Source of the DNA: Brassica napus
Taxonomy: Eukaryota; Streptophyta; Magnoliopsida; Brassicales; Brassicaceae
Assembly: GCF_020379485.1 (NCBI RefSeq)
Contig: NC_063452.1
Location: 27,906,770-27,970,769, forward strand
Direction: 5' to 3'
Length of the DNA: 64,000 nucleotides
This document shows, piece by piece, positions 32,928-43,895 of this stretch. Numbering within the stretch: the stretch's first letter is position 1; every line of letters begins with the position of its first letter. Position numbers and translations under genes: made by a program. Below the pieces are notes generated by a model. It was not told the DNA's origin and searched no databases. It was given only the letters and a program-made list of their open reading frames with translations.

Positions 32928-33542
32928 TTAGTGCAGAGCTGCGAACCGGTTTACAAGAGCCAAGGCATTACTAGTAACTCGAGCCACATGAACAACTCTT
33001 CTTCTAATCGCCGATTTCACCACACCATCCATAACCTTTCCATCGAACCCATCAAGACACGTTGTCTCATCGGTTAAAGCAGCACTAACCCAAGTTTCAA
33101 CGTTACTTAGCCGCCACAAGAACTCGTCCCGACTACGACCAGATCGACCCACTTGTTTCATTTCCCTCATTGACTGAACCAACATCCCTAAGCCATCTCC
33201 AAGATTCTCAACACAATCCTTCACGGCTAAGTACTCTCTGCGTTTGATTCTTCTTGCTCTAGTCAGCTTAGCTACATAGACCGTTGTGGACCGAACCCTG
33301 ACTAGAGTAACGGCTAAAGCGGTTCGAGCTAACCGGTTTTCGTTGTGGTGGATTCTGCTGGCGAAAGCCGCGAGGCATTTGATGCAGAGCTTAGGGTAAC
33401 GCGTGGTGCGGCATGAAGATACGATGAAGTTGATGCTTTGATTAGGGTTTGGTGATGATGAAGGATTGGCTATGGTGGATTGAGAGAGTAGTGGAAGAAA
33501 AAGTAGAAGGCAATAACAAAGATGGGTCAGCTTTGGTTCCAT
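32928..33542 (-). CDS. Pectin methylesterase inhibitor (PMEI domain), secreted
   Basis: Intact 204-residue single-exon gene. Residues 1-25 form a signal peptide (hydrophobic CLLLFLPLLSQSTIA). The PMEI domain follows with Cys44 and Cys53 for the first disulfide and Cys110 (LAVKDCVENL) and Cys162 (TDETTCLDGF) for the second; Cys56 is extra. The family motif LSNVETWVSAALTDETTC is present. PMEIs bind pectin methylesterase 1:1 in the cell wall and limit pectin de-esterification. The length is usual for the family. A TATA box lies about 55 bp upstream. From memory it closely resembles the Arabidopsis protein AT4G12390, which neighbours HOP3 and a SAUR as here. Target enzyme and tissue cannot be told from sequence. 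Confidence 0.93.
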   Translation of the reverse strand: MEPKLTHLCYCLLLFLPLLSQSTIANPSSSPNPNQSINFIVSSCRTTRYPKLCIKCLAAFASRIHHNENRLARTALAVTLVRVRSTTVYVAKLTRARRIKRREYLAVKDCVENLGDGLGMLVQSMREMKQVGRSGRSRDEFLWRLSNVETWVSAALTDETTCLDGFDGKVMDGVVKSAIRRRVVHVARVTSNALALVNRFAALH

Positions 33543-33596
33543 TGTGCGTTTGTGGAGTGTTTCAATGACAACTTAGAAGGCATGTGTTTGTGGTGT

Positions 33597-33605
33597 TATT
33601 TATAG
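33597..33605 (-). promoter_or_regulatory. TATA box of the PMEI gene
   Basis: CTATAAATA on the minus strand, 55-63 bp upstream of the ATG. This implies a short leader of about 25-30 bases. Confidence 0.75.
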
Positions 33606-34451
33606 GAGAGTTCACTTATTGTATTTTTTCTGTAGATATTGTTCAAATGGCGATCTGTAAAATGTTTCTATCCGGATTTTTTTAAAAATATTTTAGTCCA
33701 AGCTATCAATATACATTACCCAATAATTTTAGCGGACTGCGACGGAGTATAATACTACTACAGTTTGTTATTGATATTTTCAACACATACTTGGCCACAT
33801 AATCTTTCATAGCGAATAGAATGATCGAGATATAGTAAAGCTGAAGATTTAGAAACTAGATCGAAAGCCAAGCTAGAATCAATCTAAATATCACTTGGAG
33901 AACAAGCAGCTGAAGATTATCGTGAAGAAAAAATATTTCGTCGTAGAAGTTTTGTAATTGCTTAGTAGAATTTTTAGGAAATTTGCCATATTTAGAGATT
34001 GGGAAATATTTTTTGTGAAACTAAATTACTCGATTGGCTAGTGGGTATAAGTAGGCTTACACGATGTGTGTATTAGGGTTATCAATGGAGTTGTATTCTT
34101 AGCATAAGTAGTACTGTATTAAATATTGTTCCTCTTGTCCTTCTTGGTGCACAATGTTGCAAAAGAGAGAAACAGATAAGCACAAACCAACAAAATAAGA
34201 AATTCCTAAAGATCAGCAAAGTTCTGTGGAAGAGAAATATTTAAAATTTCGAACGTAACGTTCAAGCCTACTCGATAGTATAATAAAATCCTCCGGGGCT
34301 TACAAAGAACAAGTTCTAAGCCCATCTCTGATTAAGCAAACAATCGATATCTAAAGATTAAGATAACCAATAAAAAAAAAGAGAATTTTTTGTTCTTTGT
34401 TAAAGATCAAAGTCACTAGTGCTACTTACATTCCAATCCTGATATGAGAAA
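33606..34451. other. Intergenic DNA between PMEI and the coiled-coil gene
   Basis: Holds the PMEI promoter on its left side and the 3' region of the coiled-coil gene on its right. No further gene is seen. Confidence 0.5.
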
Positions 34452-35197
34452 CTAATGAGACAATAGATTGATCATTTCATCCTCCATGTAAGCCAAAATC
34501 GAGTTCTGCACATCTGAGGTCTTCTCCTCTAACACTCGAACTTCATTTTCAAGAAACTCCCTCTCACACAACAAACTCCTCAATTCACTATCTCCATCAG
34601 CACAAATCTCCCTCTGAAACTCAAAGCACATCTTCACAAACCCTTCCCTATGTTCAAATTCATTAACGTTCCGTTACAACGCGGAGTAGCCAGAGAACTC
34701 AGCCAATGGGATTAATATTTACCTCTTTTCGGTTATCCTTCTGAATCTCTCAGAGTCTTCGTTCCTCAGGCGACGAATCTCATCATCCAATAGCTTCAGA
34801 GAGTTTCTTGAATCGCCTTGAATGAAACAGATTAGAGTGACGTTAATCACTGATTCAGCTCAAATTCACAAGGAATTGGGATGAAGTAAACCTGTTACGG
34901 AGATCAAGCCGGTGAGCTCGTACTGAGAAGCGAGGAACGATCTAGTAAGATCGGATTCCTTGACGGAGAGAGACGATTCAATCTCAGAACACTTGACGAT
35001 ATCCGATTCGATCTCTCGCGTCACTTGAATGTTCGTCTCGATTTCCGAATTGACCTTGACGAAACCGATCACGTTGTTCAAAGCTAACCGCGAGAAAGTG
35101 AGCAGAGAGGAGGAGGAAGAGGAAGAAGAAGCGAAACCTGATCAAGCATGTCCTTGTAAACGGAGATTTGACATAGAATCGCTCCTGAATCTTCCAT
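34452..35197 (-). CDS. Small coiled-coil protein, four exons, unknown function
   Basis: Exons on the minus strand: 35197-35138, 35054-34892, 34816-34723, 34647-34452. The introns are 83, 75 and 75 bp, all GT-AG. The spliced reading frame is 513 bp, 170 residues, with no break. It starts MEDSGAILCQISVYKDMLDQ. The body is rich in Glu, Lys, Leu and Arg with heptad-like spacing (EIETNIQVTREIESDIVK, SLKLLDDEIRRLRNEDSERF, FLENEVRVLEEKTSDVQNS), which predicts a long coiled coil. There is no signal peptide, membrane segment or catalytic motif. The neat phase agreement across all three junctions makes it a genuine gene. I do not know its function. It lies head-away from a Helitron at 35274, which has inserted about 80 bp upstream of the ATG. 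Confidence 0.85.
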
Positions 35198-35273
35198 CTC
35201 AACTCAATCTCTCTGTATTCGCAATACCCTTTTGTATTTGGACACCCTCAACTAACATTCCATTTATTTATTA

Positions 35274-37147
35274 CTAGGTAGTAACCCGCCCAGAGATAGT
35301 TATTTTACATGTTTAAATTATATATGCGTGAGTTAGTTTATAAGCTTATAATATGAGACATAAACCATACTTATCGGTTTTAAATGTACTAATAGTTTAT
35401 TGACTGAAAAAATTAGAATTTGTCTTCTGGAATATTGCAAAGATAAATTAAGTTGACTCAACATAAGTGGGTTTGGGGTTTTATTTTTAATTGTTCTCAG
35501 TGGGCTGCGTTTAAGTTCAGTCACATTGGGTTGGATTTTATGTTTTTTGTTTTAAATAATTTTGCTCAACTTAATAAAAAAAAATAAAAAATAAGACTAA
35601 AGGTGGATAAAGTTTACGGCAAGAACGAAATCGATCCACTTCACTTTTTGTCCCGATTTCGATTCATGTCATAAACAAAGCTAAACAGATTCAAGCCGTT
35701 CTTTGACTTCCTTTCCTTTCTCTGAATTAAAATCTCCTTCAAACGGGTCTTCGATTTATGTATTTGGGAAGACCGTCTTCGCGAACGAACTCCTATCCCG
35801 TGATTTACTCCAAGCAAAAGCGATTCATTTAATTGAAGGTGCAAACCCAGAAAAAAACTGTTCAGATCTTAGGTATGCTGATCTATTTATGCTTCTTTTG
35901 TATAGATTAAATTGATTATCCAAGTTTTTCGTATGTGCATAATTAGATTCAGATGCCAAGGAACTCATCAAGTGCCTGAGCGGTAGCCTCTTGAAAAGAA
36001 GGAGATTCATCAAAAAAAAATTTGGACATCGGAGATTCTTTAATTGAAGGTAAGAGTAGATTCGAGTATAATATAAGGCTTATAACACTCAGAAAAAATA
36101 AACAGTTGCAGCGTACGACAATTAAAAGTTCTTTAACCTTCTAAAACACATACGTTGTAATATAAAAATTCCAAAACTAAAACCAAAACTAAACTTGAAA
36201 CCGTTATATTATTTTGTAAAGTTGACTTGGTTAGGCAGTTATTATAATTATATAGAGGATGCACGTTAGTTATTGCTTCCACGTTTTTAATTAGTAATGT
36301 TATGGAATTTGTAATTATGGTACGGGAGGTCCAATGTAACAAAAAATGTATTTTCTCTAGTAAGATCTAAGTTTTTTAATTAGAGGCTCTGAGAAGCCCC
36401 GTGGAGCTGACACCTACGTTGCACGGAAGCTTCATCGGACGTCTGCTTTCCGCTTTGGAACCGGAATCGGAATCAGAACCTTGTGGAAGCTTACGGAATC
36501 TCGCTTCCAAAACGCTTCCAAAATATTCTTTTTAAAAACACGTTGGAAGCTTATGATTCCGTTTTGGAATCACGCTTCCGTTCTTTAAAAAAAATACAAG
36601 GTTGAATATCAATAAAAATATAATTGTAGTTATTAATTTCTGTAAAATCAAAATTTTAATAGTAATGAATAGAGAGGATATAAATATATAAATATTAAAA
36701 TTAATACTATAAATTATCTTTATGTATTGAGGTTTTTATTAAACATATATCATATATTCAAATATATTGTGTCAATTATTTATGAAGCATTGACAATAAT
36801 TAATATAATAATTTCTTTTAAACTTAATTTATGTCTATTTTCACAGTTTTAATATGAAATCATTACAAAATTATTACAAATGAATAAATAATTTATTTAA
36901 ATTTATAACACATAATTTTTAGTCCTAATTGTTTTTTAAAAAATCTTATATTTTATATATACATACATATGAATATACGTTTCCAATACGTACCCGCTTC
37001 CTAATTTTTCAAAAAATCTCGCTTCTGCGCTTACATACGCTTCCGTTTCTGCGTACCCGCTTCCGTTTCCATGTAACATAGGCTGACACCTAAGCACTGA
37101 TTACAAAGTCATAAGTTAAAAATGTTTCTCCTTTAATATATAGGAGA
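35274..37147 (-). mobile_element. Helitron-like element, minus orientation
   Basis: Read on the minus strand it starts A^TCTCCTATATATTAAAGGAG (37147 downward), the typical Brassicaceae Helitron 5' end, and finishes with GGGCGGGTTACTACCTAG followed by T at 35274. No RepHel coding sequence. The interior includes about 35640-36060, which looks gene-leader-like (possible captured fragment), and a younger MITE at 36414-37081. Confidence 0.65.
36414..37081. mobile_element. hAT-like MITE with perfect 8-bp target duplication
   Basis: Ends CTACGTTGCACGG and its near-complement CCATGTAACATAG, flanked by GCTGACAC at 36406-36413 and 37082-37089. Both subterminal regions are rich in CGCTTCC/GGAAGC words; the core is AT-rich. 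668 bp, non-coding, inserted in the Helitron. Confidence 0.88.
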
Positions 37148-37149
37148 TA

Positions 37150-39390
37150 CTAGGGGCTTATGCGCCGGTTTTTTAATATTATATAATTATTTTGATACAT
37201 ATTTGGTTGTTGATACTCATTTTATGTGTTTTATAAATTTAGAACATTTTATTCATGGTACCATAGAAAATAAACTATTTATCAAAGATACGAAGGTATA
37301 TTAATTTGATTATCTTGACATCATAATTGATTTTACGATGATTGCAAAAGAAATTAAAGTCTAAATATATACATGATAATTTATTTAATTACATAAGAGT
37401 ATTTTAGTTTTACTTTTGTATGAAAATATGTTACATTCGAATGATTTTGTAATAATAGATATGTATTTCAATTTTTTTTAAAGATACACATGCACTAAAT
37501 GAGAAATTTTAGTCTGATTATTTTATTTATTTAATATTTTAAAGCCTTCTAGATGGAGATGAATCTTATGTGCATGGAATTGTATTATTATTATTATTAT
37601 TATTTTGTAATTTCGTTTTATCATATTTTTATCATATAAAAAAAATTAATTTCTTTTTTAGAATTTTTTCAATAGTAAAAATAATGTTTGTTTTGAAAAA
37701 TAATGTTTGTTTTGAAAGTGTAATATTTGAATTGCTTGTTATTTGAATGGAATTATTATTTTTATTATGATATAGTATTAATTTATAAATTTGGACTTTA
37801 CCATACAACAAAAATGTAAATAATTAACATTTATATTATATATATATATTATGTTGTATATAATTTTGACACATGATATCTACAATGAGATATGATAGTA
37901 AACATACCTAAAATCTTAAATTCGATAAATTATTGTTAGTTAGATAAACTTCCATTTTTGTTTATCGTTTATTTTGCATCATTATTTGAAATCAGATGAA
38001 AATTTTATTTTGTCATATTTCAGGTTGCTAACCAGTTTTTTAATTGAAGCCAGTGACCATTTTCTCTCCCTCTCTTGTCTTTCTATATCAAGATTTGGTT
38101 ACAATATATTAGTAACATATTAGCTTAATTTCATTTATAGATGCTCCAAAGCATATAACAAACCATAGCACATTGTGTAGTCTTATTGTGAAGATAAGTG
38201 AACGAAATCTTATAATGTGTTAAAATAATACATTTTAGCTTCGATTTATTAATCTTAACTTTAGATTTATTATTTTTAGGAAAATTATTTTATTATTGTT
38301 GGTATGGTATATTTTTTTTACTCTTTACAACCTCGTTTGCTTCTACTACAAAAGAAAAAAAAGTGGACATTAATAATTTTAAAATGATCATTATATCTGC
38401 GACTGCGAGTGTGGATTTGCCACTCACTGTCAACGAAACCTACATTGTCAACGTTTTAGTTTTCATTAGCCACTTCCCTTGTCAAAGAACCGATATAAAT
38501 CCAATCTGTAATCCAACTCAAGATCAAAATAGACAATAATGAAATAAAGAGAGATAAATGGATATTCATTGTTTGGTTTTCATAGTGGTTTTTGGTCACC
38601 TGGACTTGTGTTGGTGCATCCTTGATTGCTGGAAAATTTGGAACAAACACCAGCCGATTTGTGCTATGGTCAGACTAAAACTTTATACTGTCCAACTTGT
38701 TAGCTTACAGAAAAGGAGTCACGCTAAATCAGGCATGCCGCCGCACAGTTTCCTTAAAGTTTACAAAGAGTGAAGGAGGAGCCAGTATCTCTTATCAAGA
38801 CTAAACGACCAACAAACGTTTTGTGCTAAATATTTTCCATCTATAGAAGAATCATGAAGAAGCAGAAATGAGTGAGTACTGTGCCGGTTATGACATATCT
38901 AAAGGGTTCCAAAAGCGTTTCTTCTTCGGGTCACATCCACGTCATGTTCATAAGAAATTTAGTCTGTTCTTTCTTTGCCATGCTCTCCAGGACGCTTCGC
39001 TCCGGCTGGAGTTTGGAACCAAATATCAAAACATTGACAAAAAAACTAATTAGGAAAGTCAGAGAGCAGTACAATACCATGTTATATCTGTCAACGGGAG
39101 GCCAATAGTGAGAACTGGGACGCGTTCAGAAGCTTGTTTTTGGTTACTTCCAGTGTATGGTATGGTCATCGAAGAGTGGTAACACATAAATAATACCAAC
39201 AAAGATGGTGGACCGTTGGTAGGAAAAACTTTAGCATAGTTGAGCGATGAGAGTATCTGTTTGTCCACACTGAGAGCACAAAATTATTGCATCTGGAAGC
39301 TTTAAATCCACTTGCATAAATATAGACATAACCAACGTATTTTCAAATCCACTTGAAGGCCATATGGTACCTGATGTACATTTACCATGA
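37150..39390. other. AT-rich DNA starting with another Helitron 3' end
   Basis: CTAGGGGCTTATGCGCCGG at 37150 reads on the minus strand as a Helitron 3' terminus with a GC-rich stem, directly next to the previous element's 5' end. I could not place its 5' end. The stretch from about 38500 to 39390 has better coding-like composition on the minus strand, but I do not recognise it; it may be the eroded 3' part of the neighbouring DEL-like gene. Confidence 0.4.
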
Positions 39391-39393
39391 AAC

Positions 39394-39513
39394 TCTTGTT
39401 AGTAACTCACAGAACCAACTAAAAACCAAAATATGCATTACAGAATCTGGGAATCTTGTTAGTAACTCACAGAACCAACTAAAAACAAAAATATGCATTA
39501 CAGAATCTGGGAA
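39394..39513. repeat. 60-bp tandem duplication
   Basis: Two copies beginning TCTTGTTAGTAACTCACAG at 39394 and 39454, with one substitution seen. Confidence 0.95.
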
Positions 39514-40787
39514 ATGTGATGCTTTATATACCCTGTGGGAACTGCTGCAGATATGAGATGCCAAAACCCTCTCTCAAACCTTCTTCCTATAAACAAAAGT
39601 GAAGATCAAAAAACATTCTCTCAAAAACCAGATGGTGAGACAAAACAAACAACATGGAGAGCTATTTAAAGTGTACCTTGAGTTGATGTAGAGAGAAAGG
39701 AATCGGGACAAAACCTTTCCAAGAGTAAAGATTCTTGCTTTTTCTAGACAAACCTGAGTGAGATATAGAATCAGCTCAGAGAGAGTGCAATGAGCTAATT
39801 TTTTTCAGAAGAAAGTGAGTGAGTGTATCCCAATGCTCTCCAATATATTGACCACATCATATATACGATGATGTTGACTCCTGCAATAACCCACATATTT
39901 TTCTTAGTTTTGGAATCCAAATAAGGCTTAGATCTATTTCCCTGTTCTGAAAATCGGCCGTCTAGGCGCTACGCGTCACTCTTCCGCCCCGATTTATGCC
40001 AAATCGGTTAAAAAAATTGGATATCCGATTTTTTCCGCCTAGACCGCCTAAATGACCGCCTAGCCGCCTAAATGACCGCCTAGCCGCCTAAATGACCGCC
40101 TAGGCGGCCGCCTAATCTATTTTTTTATTTTTATTTTTATTTTTTTTAATAATATTTTTATTTTTTTATTTGATCTAAAATTTTATAAATATCATTTATA
40201 TTCATAATTTTGATGAAAATTACACTATATTAAGTTTATATATTCTATTTGTGTGTTTTATACAATCTTAAACATGAAAATGTATTAATGTTATACATAA
40301 TTAAAGATTAACTTGTTTTATAACACAGTAAACCATCTAAAAATTCTGCCCCATATAATTTCCTATTAATCCCCGATTTTCTCTTTAGACGCTAGGTCCA
40401 ACCCGACCGCCCGACTAGCGTATAACGCGTTCCCGAACAGAGATCTATTTACAGAGAATTATGAATCTCACCAAATTTGACAGTGGCATCATCGATGCCA
40501 ACCAAATCAACATCGTGTCGGTTATATAGTTTCAGGAAACTGGATCGTACATACACACGTACAAAAGATAATAAAAGTTACACGGAAACCTAGAGATTTG
40601 TCCTTGTGGCTGTAGGATTGGAGAGTGAGAGCATCCACATCTTGAGCCCAATCCGTGACATTTTTTCCATCTGGAGATTGGAGATCTCTTTCTTTCTCCT
40701 CGCAGCTTTGTCGTGACTTTTTCTTAAAGCAGGCGGGTGTGAAGGTATTGGCGCCTGAGCATAAGCTACGTAACTGTGTTGCTTCAT
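39510..40787 (-). pseudogene. Atypical E2F (DEL/E2F-like) transcription factor gene, decayed
   Basis: Exon remnants on the minus strand spell the first DP/E2F DNA-binding domain: SYSHKDKSLG (about 40633-40604), FLKLYNRHDVDLVGIDDA (about 40539-40472), HHRIYDVVNILESIG (about 39872-39829), LSRKSKNLYSWKGFVPIPFS then LHQLK (39753-39677, clean AG/GT borders), and EEGLREGFG (39586 downward). DEL proteins are plant atypical E2Fs with two such domains that repress E2F targets without DP partners. Damage includes a one-base loss just before HRIYDVV, a frame clash between the MKQHSYVAYAQ start region and SYSHKDKSLG, and a degraded donor after ESIG. A hAT-like MITE sits in the intron at 39940-40442. The second DNA-binding domain is not found. 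It could be a truncated gene with some missed splicing, but pseudogene is likelier. Confidence 0.75.
39940..40442. mobile_element. hAT-like MITE with 8-bp target duplication and internal CCGCCTAAATGA repeats
   Basis: Ends CCCTGTTC and GAACAGAG, flanked by ATCTATTT at 39932-39939 and 40443-40450. The left third has three tandem 20-bp units of CCGCCTAAATGACCGCCTAG (about 40040-40105). 503 bp, non-coding, in an intron of the DEL-like gene. Confidence 0.88.
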
Positions 40788-40979
40788 TGTAAGTGGTTAC
40801 TGGAATTTTAGAGAAGAAGATGAAGCTATTGATGATTATTGCGTGGAAGGCAAATTAAATATCAAATAGTGGGATGGATTGAAGGAGCAGCTTAATTAGA
40901 TGGAGTAAATGTTATGAAGCGTTACTATAGTGGTTAAACAGAACTGTGAAACGTATGATATCTCACACACAAGATAATA
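40443..40979. other. DEL-like 5' exons and their upstream region
   Basis: Contains the DEL-like remnants described above up to 40787, then about 190 bp of possible promoter before the next Helitron-like element. I see no clear TATA box. Confidence 0.4.
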
Positions 40980-42643
40980 CTAGATTTTAATATGCACGTC
41001 CCTGCAGATATTTTTAATTTTATAAATGTATTTAATATTATTAAAAATGCTTTAAATATATAATTTCTATTTTAGTGATATATATTGTTAAACTATATAA
41101 TTTTATTTTTTATATTTCTTATTCAGCAGTATTAATATACATTAAATTTTTTAATATATTTAACTTTGTTATTATTATTTTTACTTACTAATATATTTTC
41201 AAGTTATGTACAATAAAATAACAATCTGAAATAATCAAATAGATAATCTCCTTCAAAATATTTTTTTTCTTTAATTTATAAATTTTAAAAATTATTTATA
41301 TTATAAAAAATAAATGTATTTAAGATAATTTATATTTACATGTTGTGCTTTTTTTAAATATACTTTTGGCATATATCATTTTAGTATTTTACAAAATTTA
41401 TAAGTAAAAACGCTATTTTGCTTAAATAATATAGCACTATTATTTTAGTAAATTTTATCGATAGTAGCATCTATCATTTAATTTTAGTAAATTGTATTTA
41501 TATATAATATTTTTTGGATGTTATGATGTTAATTTTTTATTCTTTTTTAGTTAAGATTTCAAAATATTAGATTGTTTTAATTTTTACAACATACATAGTT
41601 TGTTTTTCGTGGTGCTTTTAAAAGTTATTATTTATTATCTATGAATTTTTGGTAATATTTTCTAAATTTTTCTCAACAGGTTTTGTTATAACTAAATAAA
41701 TAAATTTATAATCAAAACTTGATTTTTCATTAATATTTTAAATGAATTACTAAAATTTCAAAGTTTTCTAATAACATGTTTTTAAATAGTATATGAACTA
41801 AATGTTATTATATACTATTATAATTTTCTATATGAACATTTTTAAACATTATATTGTTGAGAGTTTCAAAATAAATAAAAAGATAATATATAGTTATAAA
41901 TATAAAAGTATAACTTATGTTAATAAATTTATTTTTATGTAAAATATTATATAGTTTACGAATTTAATATATTTTAATGATGAGTGATAATTTATTTAAA
42001 TGATTTTTTTTAAAAAATATATAATTTACCTATTTAATATAATTTTGTCATATTTAGTTCATATAACAATTTTATTTTATATAATATATAATATAATTAT
42101 AAAATTTATAAAAAAATATTACATAATTTTTATTTTCTTGTTTTATAATAAAATTTAGTTAAAATTGATTTATAATAATATTATATTACCAATTACGAAA
42201 TTAATTAATGTGTTATTTTATAAAATATTTGAATTTTAAAGTAAGATTTTGTTAGATTCTTTCGTTAGATTCTTTCTCAACAAATATTGTTATAATTAAA
42301 AAAATAAAATTTAAATTTATAGTTGGTTTATTATTAATGTAAATAATCATATATGTAAAATTAGCTAATTCTTTAAGTGGTTGTACTAAGACTTGTTAAT
42401 AGTAGTAGATAAAAATTGAACTCTCAGTTAATAGATTAGACGAGTTGGGTTAAAATAATAGATAAACTAAATGCAAAGCCCATTAACTGTGTGAAAACCC
42501 ATAACATGAAATTGCTGAAAAAAAGAATTAACGTTTGTCTCTGAGCAAGGTGACACGTGTCACAATATAAAACACCATACGCTGAGCCGAAGTGACGCGT
42601 TAAAAAGAGACTCAAGCTAACTTTATTATAAAAGATAGATAGA
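40980..42643 (-). mobile_element. Helitron-like element, minus orientation
   Basis: On the minus strand it starts A^TCTATCTTTTATAATAAAG near 42643, within a GATA microsatellite so the exact base is uncertain, and ends CTAG followed by T at 40980. The 5' subterminal region has GACACGTGTCACC and GACGCGTTAAAAAGAGAC, as in other Helitrons here. The core is extremely AT-rich and non-coding. Confidence 0.6.
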
Positions 42644-42666
42644 TAGAGTTATTTTTGGGTTCACCC

Positions 42667-43394
42667 TAGGTCTGGGCATAAAATCTGGAACCCGAACTCG
42701 AACCGAAAAACCCGACCCGTTATTCAACCCGAAACGTAAAAATACCCGAACGGGTCTTGTAGGATGGTACAAAAAATATCCGAACCCGAAGTGTTATTAA
42801 CCGAACCCGAACGGATAACCCGAAAAATCCAAAATTAATAGTCCATATAAATATTTTGAAATATATACAAGTATTCCAATTATTAAATTCAATATTTGTG
42901 GTAATATTATATATAATAATAAATATTAAAATTCTAATAAATGCTTTAAGTACACAATTAGTTATAAATAAGTATTTTATAATTTGCTCATTGAAATAAA
43001 AATTCTACTCTCTATAAGGCAATACATATTGTTTACAAATGATGTTTGTTTTCATGCTTGATTTAATATTTTATTGTTATTTTATCAATTTTATATGTGA
43101 TAGGTTAATTTTTATTTAATTTAGATGTTTTTCTTTATGTTTTACTTCAAAAAATTTGTTTTTTACTTTGGTTATATCCGAACCGAACCGATATAACCCG
43201 AATCCGTACGATATATGATTACTTTATGGGTTTTATGATGCAATACAATTTTGAACCGAACCCGAAGTGTTATTATCCGAACCCGATCCGTACTAATAAA
43301 ATTTTAGTATGGGACCTAGAAGCGTAAATCCGAAAATCCGAAAACCTGAAAAACCCGATCTGAATGCCAACGGATACACGAACGCCCAGGCCTA
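42667..43394. mobile_element. hAT-like element with perfect 8-bp target duplication
   Basis: Ends TAGGTCTGGGC and GCCCAGGCCTA, flanked by GTTCACCC at 42659-42666 and 43395-43402. Subterminal regions are dense in CGAACCCGAA-type words, with an AT-rich centre. 728 bp, no coding sequence. It is inserted in the left arm of the foldback element. Confidence 0.9.
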
Positions 43395-43579
43395 GTTCAC
43401 CCTCTAGGATGAACCTCTATATTCACCAGCCAATAGGATTTCTTTATTTCAAATTCGATATCTTTTAAAAAAGAAAACAAAATATTATCAAGTTATCTTA
43501 TGTTTTTAAAATAAAAAAGTAAAAAAAAATAGTAGTTAGAGAAAAAAGAATTAAAAAAAATTTTTTAACGTCTTCGGCA

Positions 43580-43895
43580 AAACACTAAACCCTAAATCCT
43601 AATCCCTAAATCCTAAACCCTTGGGTAAACCCTAAATCCTTGGATAAACTCTAAACCCTTGGGTAAACCCTAAATCCTTGGATAAATCCTAAACTCTAAA
43701 TAAAAACACTAAACCCTAAAACTCTAAACCCTAAATCCTAAACCCTAAACCCTTGAGTGTTTTAGTGTTTAGTGATTTTGATTTAGAGTTTAAGATTTAT
43801 CCTAGAGTTTAAAATTTATCCTAGGGTTTAGGGTTTATCCAAGGGTTTAGGGTTTAGTATTTAGGGTTTAGGGATTAGGATTTAAGGTTTAATGT
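43580..43895. repeat. Inverted pair of telomere-like arrays
   Basis: The left half carries AAACCCTAAATCCTAAACCC-type units. The right half carries the reverse complement, GGGTTTAGGGTTTATCC-type units. The junction is near 43755. Plant telomere repeat is CCCTAAA; these are degenerate versions. Confidence 0.9.

Noticed and set aside
33606..34451. Additional gene between PMEI and the coiled-coil gene
   Set aside because: No open frame or splice-consistent exon set found.
43580..43895. True telomere or chromosome end
   Set aside because: The units are degenerate, arranged as an inverted pair within a transposon, and flanked on both sides by ordinary sequence.
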